From Cenococcum geophilum 1.58 (lineage: Eukaryota > Ascomycota > Dothideomycetes > Gloniales > Gloniaceae): 64,000 bases of DNA. The translations under genes were made by a program, and so were the position numbers. Location: assembly GCA_001692895.1 (NCBI GenBank), contig KV748204.1, positions 372,001-436,000 on the forward strand. The letters run 5' to 3'. The notes under the pieces are model-generated. The model saw only the letters and a program-made list of their open reading frames with translations. It made no database searches and was not told the DNA's origin. Of this stretch, positions 47,160-58,289 are shown in pieces (the stretch's first letter is position 1; each line of letters starts with the position of its first letter).

Positions 47160-50100
47160 TAATAAACTTATAATGACAAGTTAGGAGGGCAGCCTAACTA
47201 TTTATTAGGCTTTATAATAGGGCGATTAGATTGCCTTGCTATAGCATAGGGTCCTACTTTATATAATTTTTTTCTATACTATATAGAAGCCTAGTTCCTC
47301 GCGATATTTACCTACTTTTAAGGTAGATAGTATAGTGTATAGGATATAAAGGGTAGCTAGCGCGTAGAGGGTAATATATAGTGGTATTATATTCTAGTTT
47401 ATTATAGTCGCGGCAATCTACCCCTTTATTATAATCTAGCGCCGCTAGTTATAACTTACCGCTATTTTAGCTAAGTTATATTTATTTACCGCCTAGTGCG
47501 AGCCTATTTCCTTATATATACATTAACCTATACCCTATTTATTCGCTCGAAATCTTTATTATATATAGTATTATATATATCCTAATCGCTATAGTTATTT
47601 ATAAAGAAATAGTCTATAACGTTAATATCCGTTAGCACGAGTAAGATAGGCCTTATAATATAGTTAATGTTATATATCTAGAGGGTATCTAGCGTACATT
47701 TTATTCTGCTATTAGATAGCTTTATACTCTATACTTTAAGTATTCCAATTCTTATATTAATCTTACTATTATTATAAACTTAGAGGGTCTCTACTAACGC
47801 ACTAGCGTATTTTAAGTATTTGCCCTTACTATTTAATCGCCTAGTATCTTAGATTATAAGTAGTAGACAAAGCCTCCCTACTTTATTACTATAGAGGCTA
47901 TTATTTACCCGCTTATATTCTCGCACTATTATAGTATTATAGTGGGGGGCTTTAGTGTTAGCTTATAATGGGGTATATTAAGCAAACACCTTATTAAGCT
48001 TATTAGTGTTAGTAGCGTCCTTTTTAAAGCAAATGTAGTATACGACGCTATAATAGATACTTAAGGGTATCTTTAATACCCAATTATTATTAGCCTTTAG
48101 TTAGTTAACGTCCTAGTCTATTTACTAGATTCCGTTAATCTGTTTACAGCATTCCCTTATAAAGGGGGCTAGTTTAGATATAAGGTTAGTAATCTCTATC
48201 TAGTACTATACCTCCTTAACCGTACGCTAAATAGATATATTAGTTCTCTAGTCTTAAAGTGTTTAAGTTATATAGTTATCGAAGTTCTATATATATAAGT
48301 AATATGCGTATATATTAACTGTAGGGCCTAGTTATATTATCTATGTTGCGCTTATTAGGTCTGCTATATTAATTATATTAGTTAACGCCTATAGCTTAAG
48401 TTCATTCCAAAGTATAGTATTAAGATATATAGTGTTATATCGTAGTATCTGCTCTTTATAGTTATTCCATTTATTAGTCCTATAGTAAAATGCCTTCTAT
48501 AGCTTATATACTTGCTCTAAATACTCTAAATTTATACCTCCAATTACTTCTAGTTACTAAATACTCTCTAGATAGTAGGTAATGGCATATAGCTTAGGAA
48601 TATTAAAGTGTGGTAGTCCTACCTTACTTAGTTAAAACAGAAGGAATATATCCTTTGTCTTATCTATTCTATAAATAGCTGCTACTAGGTACCGGATAGT
48701 TAATTCGTTATATAATATATATTAAGATAGTATAGTAAAGTCTATAAACGCCTAGATAAATAGCATAGCGCCTTTATTCTATTTTAGTAAGAGTGCTATA
48801 GTAGGGACTAATTGTTATAATAGAGATTTATACATCTTTTTTATCTATTAGCTGACATTTGCCTAGCTATCCCACACTATTATATTAGTAAATTGTTCCA
48901 CCTATATAAAGTAGGTAGTAATAAGTGCATTAATATTCAATATCTCCTGGCCGTAACTATTTGTGTATAGGATATTAAGGCCCTAATATTTTCCGGCCTA
49001 TATTTTACTTTATATAAGCCCCTTAATCTAGTATATAAGATATTTACTAGTAAGGCCTTTAAGCACCTAGTATAGGAAATTAGGCGCCATTATCTTATAG
49101 ATATTAGATAGACTATAGCCCTATATAAAGTTGCGGAATGGCTAAATATAATCCAAGTTATCCTTTTTATTAGTATTATAACCTTCCTACTGCATTTATA
49201 TTTGGTCTTTTGTTAATTAGTATATACGGAACGGCCACAGTCGCTAGATAGCAGTTATTAGATTATACCGTTTATTCGTATATATATAATAAGTTAAATA
49301 TTTATAGCCACTTTTAATACCTATAAGCGTGACCTATTCTTTATAATTAGCCATAAATATAGCTAGAAGTAAAAAGTAGTATTAATCCTAGCTATCCGCG
49401 TATAGGAGATATACTCCTTTATTACTAGCTTTCTTTAATACTGTAGGTATTATTAGCATAACTATACTAGTAGTAGGGTTATCGCTAAAGCATATATTTA
49501 AGGATAGCCATAAGGGTCTTATATTGCACCGCTAGTTATATTATTTAGTTGCTAGGTATATAGACCGGGAGGTATATAAGTAGTAATAGGGCTAGTTAAT
49601 TTACGGATTATTAAACACGCAGTTTAATATTTCTAATTAAAATATAGAGCGGCTATACTTTCTTGCCGCCGGCGTATTATATTAGTTAGGTCTTATCGCT
49701 AGCTAATATAATTAGCACTATAGTTACGCTAAGCAGTAGCTGCTTTTATATCTTTTACTACTAGTCTACTATATTAAGCTTATTATATATTCTTATTCCT
49801 ACTAATAAGTACTGCCTTACTAGCGAGAAAGTTATATTTTCTTAAAAAGGGCCGTAACTAATAAGGAAGGATACGATCTTTAAAGCATTTTAGTAACGTA
49901 CCAACAGCTACTAGTCCCCTATAGTTATAATTATTTTAATCTACTACGGTTAATTACTCTTAGATTATATCTATTTTAAAAGTAGTTTTACTTTAACATT
50001 ATTAGCACTTTAGTAAGAAAAATGGTTAGTAAACACTCCCTAAAGCCTAATATTATTAAACTACTTATTAATAGCGCGGTTAGAAGTCCTATAGCTTACC

Positions 50101-50950
50101 TACTATAAGACCTATACGTATTCTGCCTTACTACTAAATAGATAAAATAGGGGAGGTATTTTATCTAATATACTGCTAGTACGTTTAATATGCGGTATAA
50201 TGTTGTATACTACTATAGTATCGTCCACAGTTTATGGATTTCCTTAGTTCCGTCTTAAAGGCTTTTCTATAGTATAGCTAGTGGCCTTTTTAAATATTTT
50301 AGTTTAAAAGATGTCTATAGATGTTCTAGTTAAAGTTTACTAATTAGTCTTAACTATCGCTAGGTTATATACCCTATTAAATATTATAGAATTATTATTA
50401 TAGTATATATCCGCAGCCCCGTTATTTAGCTTATTAATAATATTATCGCCTAGAGCTTATACGGGTAGCTACTTATTACCTTACTCCAATTCGGCCTTAT
50501 AATTAGTTATATAATGCCCTTTTAAGGTTTAATAGCATAATAGTATATCGTTGTCTATATATTATATAAGTGGCTACTTATTATATTGCTCTAGCTTAGC
50601 CCTATAATAGGCTGTCTAATACTTCTCTAAGCTTTAATAGCGTAAGGGTGCATTATTATTTATCTTTTTAATATTAACGCCCTTATATCTACCCTTCTTC
50701 CGTTTCTATTATCTTAGATAATATTATTTATAATAGGTTAGACCGTTTATGCTTTTTACTTTAGTCCTATACTTTCTATATTGCCGCTAGATAGAGCTTA
50801 TTTATAAATTACCGCATTAAGCTATAATTTACTATAGTTTAGTTAGAAGGGAGCTAAAAATAATATTTGTATAGAACCGTATATTTAAAGTAGTATTTAT
50901 GGCTCGTGCTATATTATAAGCCAGTTAAGATGGGAGGAGTATAGTAAGAG
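47160..50950 (-). pseudogene. Plavaka/KDZ-like transposase relic
   Basis: On the minus strand, the peptide FLYQVLKGLTSKYLIY (near 49070) resembles the LHQ..KG...H...W motif of Plavaka-type transposases. KVGLPHFNIPKLYAITYYLE (near 48600) and GGINLEYLEQVYK with FYYRTNKWNNYKEQILRYN (near 48540-48450) resemble their HFNIPKLH...YV and TEYSE.LH...YR.TNK motifs. TAG/TAA at Gln and Trp positions is frequent throughout (for example the Gln before VLKGL). No terminal repeats were identified, so the boundaries are approximate. The family name is from memory and should be confirmed. Confidence 0.5.
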
Positions 50951-51993
50951 TATAGCGATATCTGTGGATATTAACGCGCTAAATAGCGTAACCCGTTATG
51001 TTTTATGCTAATTTACGCTAAATCGCGTTACATTAGGCTAGGAGACTCTACTTATTACTAACGTTGCGCCGCCTCTCTATTATACTAAGTATAGGATTCT
51101 AAACACTATTATTCCCTACTTAGGATACTAGACTGTTTTTTATAATAGGGCGCAATATATAATAGCGGTATACCGTAAATGCGGCGTAATATAACTCTAC
51201 GAGCGCTACGGACCTACGAAAAGATATATAGCTTATTACTAGCTTAGGAATTACTACGGAGAGACTTAATACTATTAAATAGACTTTTAAGCAGGTTATT
51301 ATTAAGGATGGCATCCTATATATTTTATTTTATAGATAACTAAATAATTTACTATACGAGCAGGCGATTTAGAAAGTTATTTATTAGGTAGTAGAATATA
51401 AGAAGGCACTAGCGCTATAGGTATATAAGGCTATATAGAATATGCTAGCCTATATATAGTTAAATATACGTAAGAAGATAAAGGTACTAGGGCGGCCTGG
51501 CATTAACTATATAGTAGATATAGAAAGGGGGTATACAGCTACTATAAACTTATAGAGTTTGTCCTAGCTTAACTATATATAGAATTGCAGCTATAATCTC
51601 AAATAACTTATTATACTACTTTATAAGCGGAAACTAGATGGTATAAACTTAGTTCTAAGTATAAATATAGCCTTAAGTCTAGTATTGCTGTTTAATACGC
51701 CTTAAGACCTACGCACAGTTAAATATTAGCTACTGGTTAAGATGTTTTTAAAGGCCGGGGTGGATTGTAATAAGGAGTAGATATAGGCCGCCTATATAGA
51801 GACTATACCTATCTAAAATAATGGGGCCTTAAGGGCTGCTTTGTTAAGGGCAGTTTATTATAAGGTAGGCTAGGTTATATTTACGGCTATCTATAAAGAT
51901 AGTATATAGGTGTCTGTTATAATTATAATGTATTGCTAACGTTTATCTAGCCCTATTTTTAGTATAATATGTTTTACTAGGCAGGCTAGAACA
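50951..51993. other. AT-rich degraded DNA, unidentified
   Basis: It is RIP-like, with no recognisable domain. The plus strand at 51650-51900 has a weak ankyrin-like look (LLVKMFLKAGVDCNKE), which I do not regard as sufficient. The palindromic word GCGTAACCCGTTATG / CTAAATCGCGTTAC near 50985-51030 is the only structured motif noticed. Confidence 0.35.
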
Positions 51994-52397
51994 TCAGGAT
52001 TTTTTTTTTGGGGCTCGTTGTTGCGGTTTGCGGCAGGTGGATATGGTCGATAGCAATTTGCGTAAAACGCACGTTTTGCAATAAAATCGCAGCACCTGAT
52101 AGCAAATTGCGGCAAAGTGCTACCCCTATAAATAAATTACAGCAAAACGCTACCCTATAAATAAATAGTGCGCAAACTGTACAAATTGTAAAAACTGTAC
52201 GAATTGTACGAATTATAAAAACTGTACAAATTGTAACTATATAAATTATAATTATATTACATAATAACCAAATTATCACATATTTCCATAGATTTCTGTA
52301 GTATACTTTTAAATATATTTATATTATAACTATATAAAATATAGAGCTATCTACTTTGGGCATCAAGGGGGAAGCCTCTCGCAGAGGCTCTAAATCA

Positions 52398-52530
52398 TCT
52401 ACCTACCTACCTGCCTGCCTGCCTGCCTGCCTACCTACCTGTCTGTCCGTCCGTCTATACCTACCCGTCTATGCCTACCTGTCTGTGCCTACCTGTCTGT
52501 GCCTACCTGTCTGTGCCTACCTGTCTATGT
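52398..52530. repeat. CTACCTGCC / GTCTGTGCC short-unit array
   Basis: (ctac)n and (ctgc)n runs pass into 16-bp units (tgcctacctgtctgtg). It is the reverse complement of the array at 33583-33848. Confidence 0.85.
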
Positions 52531-52559
52531 CACCTTGATTCGATCGATCGATCGAATCG

Positions 52560-53190
52560 TTTATCGTGTTCGCTGGCTGGTCGTTCGAACGGTTGTCGTG
52601 TGGCTCTGGCGACGGTCGTGTGGCGATGACGACGGTCGTCTGGCTCTGACGGTCGTCTAGCTCTGGCGACGGTCATCTGGCTCCGGCGACGGTCGTCCAG
52701 CTCTGGCGACGGTCATCTGGCTCCGGCGACGGTCGTCTAGCTCTGACGACGGTTGTCTAGCTCTGACGACGGTCGTCTGGCTCTGACGGTCGTCTAGCTC
52801 TGGCGACGGTCATCTGGCTCCAGCGACGGTCGTCCAGCTCTGGCGACGGTCATCTGGCTCCGGCGACGGTCGTCCAGCTCTGACAACGGTCGTCTAGCTC
52901 TGACGACGGTCGTCTGGCTCTGACGACGGTCCTGCGTCGACGGTCGTCGTACGTCTGGACGACAGTTCTGTTGGACGTTCTCGCTCGACGTGTCTGAGTC
53001 ACGTCGTTGGCTCTGACTGTAGCGCTCTCGCGTCGCCTCGCGCGACGTGGGTCTATAGTCGCGCCGGCGACGGTCTGATCCGTGCTCTGAGCGACGGTCG
53101 TCTAGCTCCAGCGACGGTCGCGTCGTAGGCTCTCGGCGACTTGGTCCTCCGGCGACGCCGACGGTCTTCGCGCTGCCTGCTGGCGTCTCT
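52560..53190. repeat. GACGGTCGTCTGGCTCTG minisatellite
   Basis: About 27 units of 18-24 bp (gacggtcgtctggctctgac, gacggtcatctggctccggc) are at higher copy number than the equivalent 27-bp array of copy 1. Variation is dominated by C/T and A/G exchanges. Towards 53190 the units become irregular. Confidence 0.8.
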
Positions 53191-53329
53191 GGTGTCTTCC
53201 TTAGGTAGGGAGGATGTAAGGAAGGGGTAAAAATGAGGTGGCTACCTAGGTGTGTATATAGGGGGTATACTTGGCAGAGGCACGTGTAGAGGCTATCGGG
53301 GAATATAGCGGGGACCCGATAGTAATGTG

Positions 53330-53945
53330 TCGCGCGCACACACAAAGCTTTGTGTAGAGCTTCGTGTAGAGCCTCCGTACGCAAAGCTTCGCGCAGAGCC
53401 TCGTGTAGAGCTTCGCGCAGAGCCTCGTGTAGAGCTTCGCGTAGAGCCTCGTGTAGAGCTTCGCGCAGAGCCTCGTGTAGAGCTTCGCGCAGAGCCTCGT
53501 GTAGAGCCTCCATATGTAGAGCTTCGTGTAGAGCTTCGTAGAGAGCCTTTGTGCAGAGCTTTGTGTAGAGCTTTATATAGAGCTTTGTGTAGAGCTTCGT
53601 GTAGAGCTTCGTGCAGAGCCTTGTGTAGAGCTTCGTGCAGAGCTTCGTGCAGAGCTTCGTGCAGAGCTTCGTGCAGAGCTTCGTGCAGAGCTTCGTGCAG
53701 AGCTTTCGTGCAGAGCTTCGTGCAGAGCTTCGTGCAGAGCTTCGTGCAGAGCTTCGTGCAAGAGCTTCGTGTAGCTTTGTGTAAAGCTTCGTGTAGAGCT
53801 TCGTGTAGAGCTTCGTGCAGAGCTTCGTGCAGAGCTTCGTGCAGAGCTTCGTGTAGAGCTTGTGTAAAGCTTCGTGTAGAGCTTCGTGTAGAGCTTCGTG
53901 CAGAGCTTCGTGCAGAGCTTTGTGTAGAGCCTCGTGCAGAGCCTC
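53330..53945. repeat. 12-bp array, inverse of the 31962-33192 array
   Basis: About 50 units of GAGCTTCGTGTA / GAGCTTCGTGCA, with occasional gagcctccgtac-type higher-order inserts like those of copy 1. Open frames through it are artefacts of the 12-bp period. Confidence 0.9.
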
Positions 53946-53949
53946 TGCA

Positions 53950-54214
53950 TCAGAATTTTTTTTTTTGGGCACGTTGTTGCAAGCNAAAATCGGGGTCTGC
54001 AAAACCTGCAGGCGTAAGTCGCAATTTTAGCATTTGCGGCAATTTGCAGCAATTTGCTATAAACACATAGATAGGGCAGGCGCGTGCATAGGTAGCCTAT
54101 GTGTTTGTAGCAAATTGCTGCAAATCGCCGCAAATTGCCAAAATTGCGACTTACGCAGGTTTTGCAGACCCCGATTTTCGTTTGCAACAACGCGCCCAAA
54201 AAAAATTTTCCTAA
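53950..54214. repeat. 265-bp palindromic head of satellite element copy 2
   Basis: TCAGAATTTTTTTTTTTGGG ... GCAAAACCTGC at the left is mirrored by GCAGGTTTTGCAGACCCCGA ... CCCAAAAAAAATTTTCCTAA at the right, around a centre near 54082 with ACACATAG / CTATGTGT. It also starts with TC after A and ends CTAA before T, so it could be an independent minimal member of the family abutting the array. One N lies at 53985. Confidence 0.7.
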
Positions 54215-54215
54215 T

Positions 54216-57045
54216 GGATGGGATATCTTTTACAATTTTACAAAAGGCCTACCCTATTATAGAAGATCTTCTATATAGAATCTATAGGATTTTGTTTATC
54301 TTAGGCTATTAGCTAAAGGTCTAGAGAGAAGCCCAAGGAGTTATTCTCCCTAAAGTAAATAAGGAGGACTATTCCTTACCAAAGTCCTATAGACCTATCT
54401 CCTTATTAAACTGCCTAGGAAAGACTCTAGAAAAGATCTTTACTACTAGATTAAGATATCTAGCTAGTACTACTAGCTTACTCCAAGATTCTTAACTAGG
54501 AGGAAGAAGACAGCGGTCCGTAATAGACGTAGTCTTACTACTTCTAAATAATATCCAATCTAAAAATAGTAGGAAGAAAGCTAGATAAAGAATAGCTACT
54601 ACGTTATTCCTAGACGTAAAAGGGGCTTTTGACTATATCTCCGCAAACCAGCTTCTATCTATCTGTAAGGAACTAGGACTACCTATAGCGTTTATACAAT
54701 AGGTAGCTACTTTTCTTAGCAATAGAAAGCTACAGCTCTCCTTTAATAGGCAAATATAAGAAAAAGTAGAATTAGAAACAGGGATACCACAGGGTTCGCC
54801 TATATCCCCTATTTTGTTTCTACTATATCTACGTAATATCTATAGGCTACAGACAGAAGGAGCCTATTCCCTTAGCTATATAGACGATTTTGCAATTACG
54901 ATTACTTTAAACTCAGCTAAATCTAATTGCAAAAAGCTAGAGAGAATTGCACTAGAGCTAATATCTAGAGCTAAGGAAGCTGCTATTAGCTTTAATATTG
55001 GCAAAATAGAGCTTATATACTTCTATAATAAGCGTACTACTATAAAAGAAGGGCTAAAGCTAGGAGACATAGAAATATCCCCTAAACCCCTAGTTAGGTG
55101 GTTAGGAGTATTCCTAGACTCTAAGCTTACTTTTAAACAATATGTAGAAATAAAAACTTCTAAAGCAAAAGCAGCCTTCTATTTAATTAGAAGACTAGGA
55201 AATATACAAAGAGGTCTATCTCTATAAGCCCTACAGCAGCTCTATATAGCCTGTGTTACTACTATAGCAGACTATAGAATATAATGCTGGTGGAAAAGCA
55301 AATCTAGAGACTACCTACTGGCTAGGTACCAGTCTCTATAAAATAAGGCCCTAAAACTAGTTTTAGGAGCGTTTAGAGGATCTCCTAGCCAAGCTATAGA
55401 GATTGAAGCCTCTATCCCTCCTCCTAGAATTAGATTCGAAAAGCTTTGTAATAGCTACGCATTAAGAATCCTAAAATTTAAGGAAAACCATGTAATTAAG
55501 AAGGCCTATATAGAAGAGAATAATAAAGACAAGGATGAACTAACAACTAGCTCTGATTCTAGTTTTAAAAACTCTACTATAAGGCACTTACTACAGCCAA
55601 AAACACAGCTACTATCCCTAGTATCTAGGGTTTAGCAGCTAGTTCAGAACTGGAAAATAGAGAAAATCTCTCTAGAGTGGCAAAAACCATGGTCTCCTCC
55701 TATATCTGCATCTTCCTCTATCTCGAAGAATAGTAAAGTAGAAGCTGTATAAGAACATCTAAGACCAGTAGAAAATTTATAAGAATCCCTAGAGTGGGAC
55801 CTAGTAGATATATACTATATAGATGGCTCTAAAGATAGTAAATTAAATGCAGCTGCTGTATGTAAAATAGGGGAGAGAAATAGGATTAAATATGCAACAA
55901 ACTGGAATCTAGGACCCTATATGGAAATTATAAACGCAGAGCTTTATGCAGTCTATAGGGCCCTAGAACACCTAAAATAATAAAGACTAGAAGAGAAATA
56001 AGTCTATATCTTTATAGATAGCCAAGCGGCTATTAAGAGATTATAGCTTAATTCTCTTACAGGGGGACAAGAGCTAGTCTTTAAAATTACGTAAAGCTGT
56101 TCTTACTTAGCTAGTAAGGGTATCTCTATTAACTTTTATTGGGTTCCTAGCTATTTAGGAATCTATAGAAACGAAATAGCAGATAAGCTAGCTAAAAAGG
56201 GCCTCTCTAAAAGAAAACTATAATCTTCTTATACTTCTCTAGCCTACTTAGGGAGACAAGCAAGAGAAAAGATACTAGAATAGTAGAAAGACAATTGGCA
56301 ACAGAATAAAAGTAAAGGAAAACACTATACTAGAATCTGTAAAGGAAACTACCCCTTTTCTTTTAAAGCCCCTAAGGATAAATATCCTAAAAGGCTACAA
56401 TCGGCTCTCTTTCAACTAAAAGTAGGAAAAGGCTTCTTTAAATCCTTTTCTAAAACAATAGGGAAGGATAAAGAAGGTAGATGCTTTAGGGACTGTACCG
56501 CGGTACAAACCCCTACGCATCTATTACTAGAATGCAGACTATATTGGGAAGATAGAAAGGAAATACAAAGACAAATAGGCTCTTCTCTCTCCCTAAAGAA
56601 GCTCTTTTGCACAAAAAAAGGAAGAGGGGCGCTTTTTCTATTTCTAAGTAGGACAAAAATAGCTATTAGAAAGTGGCTAAGAGCAGTAGGATCTCTAAAA
56701 GGAGGTAACTCCTACTAGAGTCCTAGTAGATAGACTATAGAAAGCAAAAGAATAGAAATAAACTACAAATAGGACAGGAACAGGCGTTAGGATTACTTTT
56801 ATTTCAATTTTTTCTAGTATTTTCCTACCGTTTTCTCACTACCTAATAGTTGCTAGCAACCTAGTATTTACTAGGAAGCTGTAAATCCCTAGTTAGGGAT
56901 TTATAAACTACTAGGACATAGTTACTAGTATATATTAAGCTGCCTAGAAAGGATTCATATATATAAAACTATAGCGCCATAGCTTAGAGGCTGCATGCGT
57001 AGTATTATACGTAGTATAATACAACGGATATAAAAATAAAAATAA
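54216..57045 (+). mobile_element. Tad1-like LINE, 5'-truncated
   Basis: The plus strand starts within the reverse transcriptase (DGISFTILQKAYPIIEDLLY). It continues with LPKSYRPISLLNCLGKTLEK, LFLDVKGAFDYISANQLLSI and GIPQGSPISPILFLLYLRNI, the catalytic box SYIDDFAITI (near 54880), then WLGVFLDSKLTFKQYV. An RNase H domain follows (YYIDGSKDSKLNAAAVC near 55820, INAELYAVYRALEHL, YIFIDSQAAIKRL near 56010). The C-terminal part has a CRDC/TPTHLLLEC-type zinc-knuckle region (near 56490-56535). The apurinic endonuclease and ORF1 are missing. Stops such as 54311, 54495, 55226 and 55980, mostly at Gln and Trp codons, show that it is dead, but it is less damaged than the neighbours. The 3' end has the A-rich tail ataaaaataaaaataaaaaa. 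Confidence 0.88.
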
Positions 57046-58289
57046 AAAAGACCTCCCTAGATTAAATATAGTCTACTCTAGGCAAACCTAGCAAGACTAC
57101 TTAGCTTAGACGCCTTCTTAGCCTTATTATAGAAAACTACGCATATAGCGCTAATAGAATATATATAAGTCTGCGAGACTATATTGGGTATTATAAGAAT
57201 AATATTAGCCTTTCTAGCTAGGTCTGCGATGACTATATTAGCCGCAAGTGTTAATCCTATCTTATTATTTTGCGTTATATTATTACCAAACGTAAATTAG
57301 TATAAGTATTGGCGGAATTTAGTATATTTAGTTATATTAGGGTCCGTAATAGAATATAGGTTTCCATTACTATTTAGGATACCTATAAGACGTAATAACT
57401 ATTAACCTTTAGATAAATCTATAACCTATAACCGCTTATTAAAGCTAGTAGTATTACTAGCCTTAAACGTATAGTAGAGCAGGAATGCTATATTTAGCAT
57501 AGACGCGTCTTTATTAATTATAGCATAGTTATCCTATTCCTTAAAATACTTAAGACAAGTATTAATGCCTGCCGCTATTTACTATATAATAGTATCCTAC
57601 TTATAGACCTTAGTTTCCATTAAGCATATATAGCAGTAAAGAACGATAGGAAATTTAGTGGGACGGCCTTACGTAATTAGTACCTTATAGTCCTCTATAA
57701 GCGCATTATTAATTACCTTAGCTAGTATATTTAGTTAGTAATTAAGTAGTAATAAGACCTAGATTCTAGTAGGATCCTACTAAGGCAACCTAAGTTAATA
57801 CTAGTATCGTACTAAAATAGTTAGAAAGGTTAATTTCCCAACACTACTAGGGCCTTATATTAGCAAAATACCGCCTATTATATATTTAAGCGCAGTATAG
57901 GCACCTATTTACTCTTTATTAAGTAGCAGTAAAACGGCCTTAAGGGTATTATTAACTAAGTTCTTCCTATACTTAGCAATATTATAGTTAAAGTAATTAA
58001 TACGCGGGAGATCTATAAAGTTATTAAATAGCGCAATTTAGCGCTTAATATAGAAACTATTACCTCCTTACTATAGGTAATGTAGAGTATTAATTTTTCG
58101 GGAGATTTTAACCTTAGGGACACGCTTAGTTATAAGATATTTAATGCCCTATGCCGTAATTAGGGCCTTACTTAGGTTACTAACTATTATAAAGTTATTA
58201 CTATTTAGGATATGCTCCAAAGTAAATATAGGGTTTAGTATAAACTTATAACCCACCTATAGTTAAAAAAATAAAAGTATAGTAATTAT
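57046..58289 (-). pseudogene. SF1 (NAM7/UPF1-like) helicase relic
   Basis: On the minus strand GGILLI.GPSSVGKLTFLTIL (near 57880-57820) is a Walker A region. Downstream come NNITQNNKIGLTLAANIVIA and DLARKANIILIIPNI (near 57290-57190), then AICVVFYNKAKKASKLSSLA near 57130. That last segment lines up with the Walker B VVFDEAGKAS of NAM7/UPF1-like helicases, with the acidic residues lost. Stops fall at Gln, Arg and Trp positions (RIP-like). Both ends are truncated, one by the LINE and the other by the gypsy LTR at 58290. Whether it was a host gene or cargo of an element is unknown. Confidence 0.5.

Larger units (their letters stand above)
51994..54214. mobile_element. Satellite-bearing Helitron-like element, copy 2 (inverted)
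   Basis: It begins TCAGGATTTTTTTTTTGGGG (preceded by A) and ends TTTTCCTAA (followed by T). The modules are those of copy 1 in reverse order and complement: TTGCGGCAAA-rich end, AT-rich part, CTACCTGCC/GTCTGTGCC array (52398-52530), GACGGTCGTCTGGCTCTGAC array (52560-53190), the conserved linker with ccgatagcctctacacgtgc complement (about 53200-53330), 12-bp array (53330-53945) and palindromic head (53950-54214). Both copies thus have the same architecture, though array lengths differ. No target duplication and no coding capacity. Confidence 0.6.

Noticed and set aside
52794-54199. A 402-codon minus-strand frame and overlapping plus-strand frames
   Set aside because: Same artefact in the inverted satellite element. 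The frame runs through an N and through two unrelated arrays.
57046-58289. Helitron Rep/helicase as partner of the satellite-bearing elements
   Set aside because: The visible motifs fit NAM7/UPF1-like rather than Pif1-type helicase, and no Rep (HUH) motif was found.
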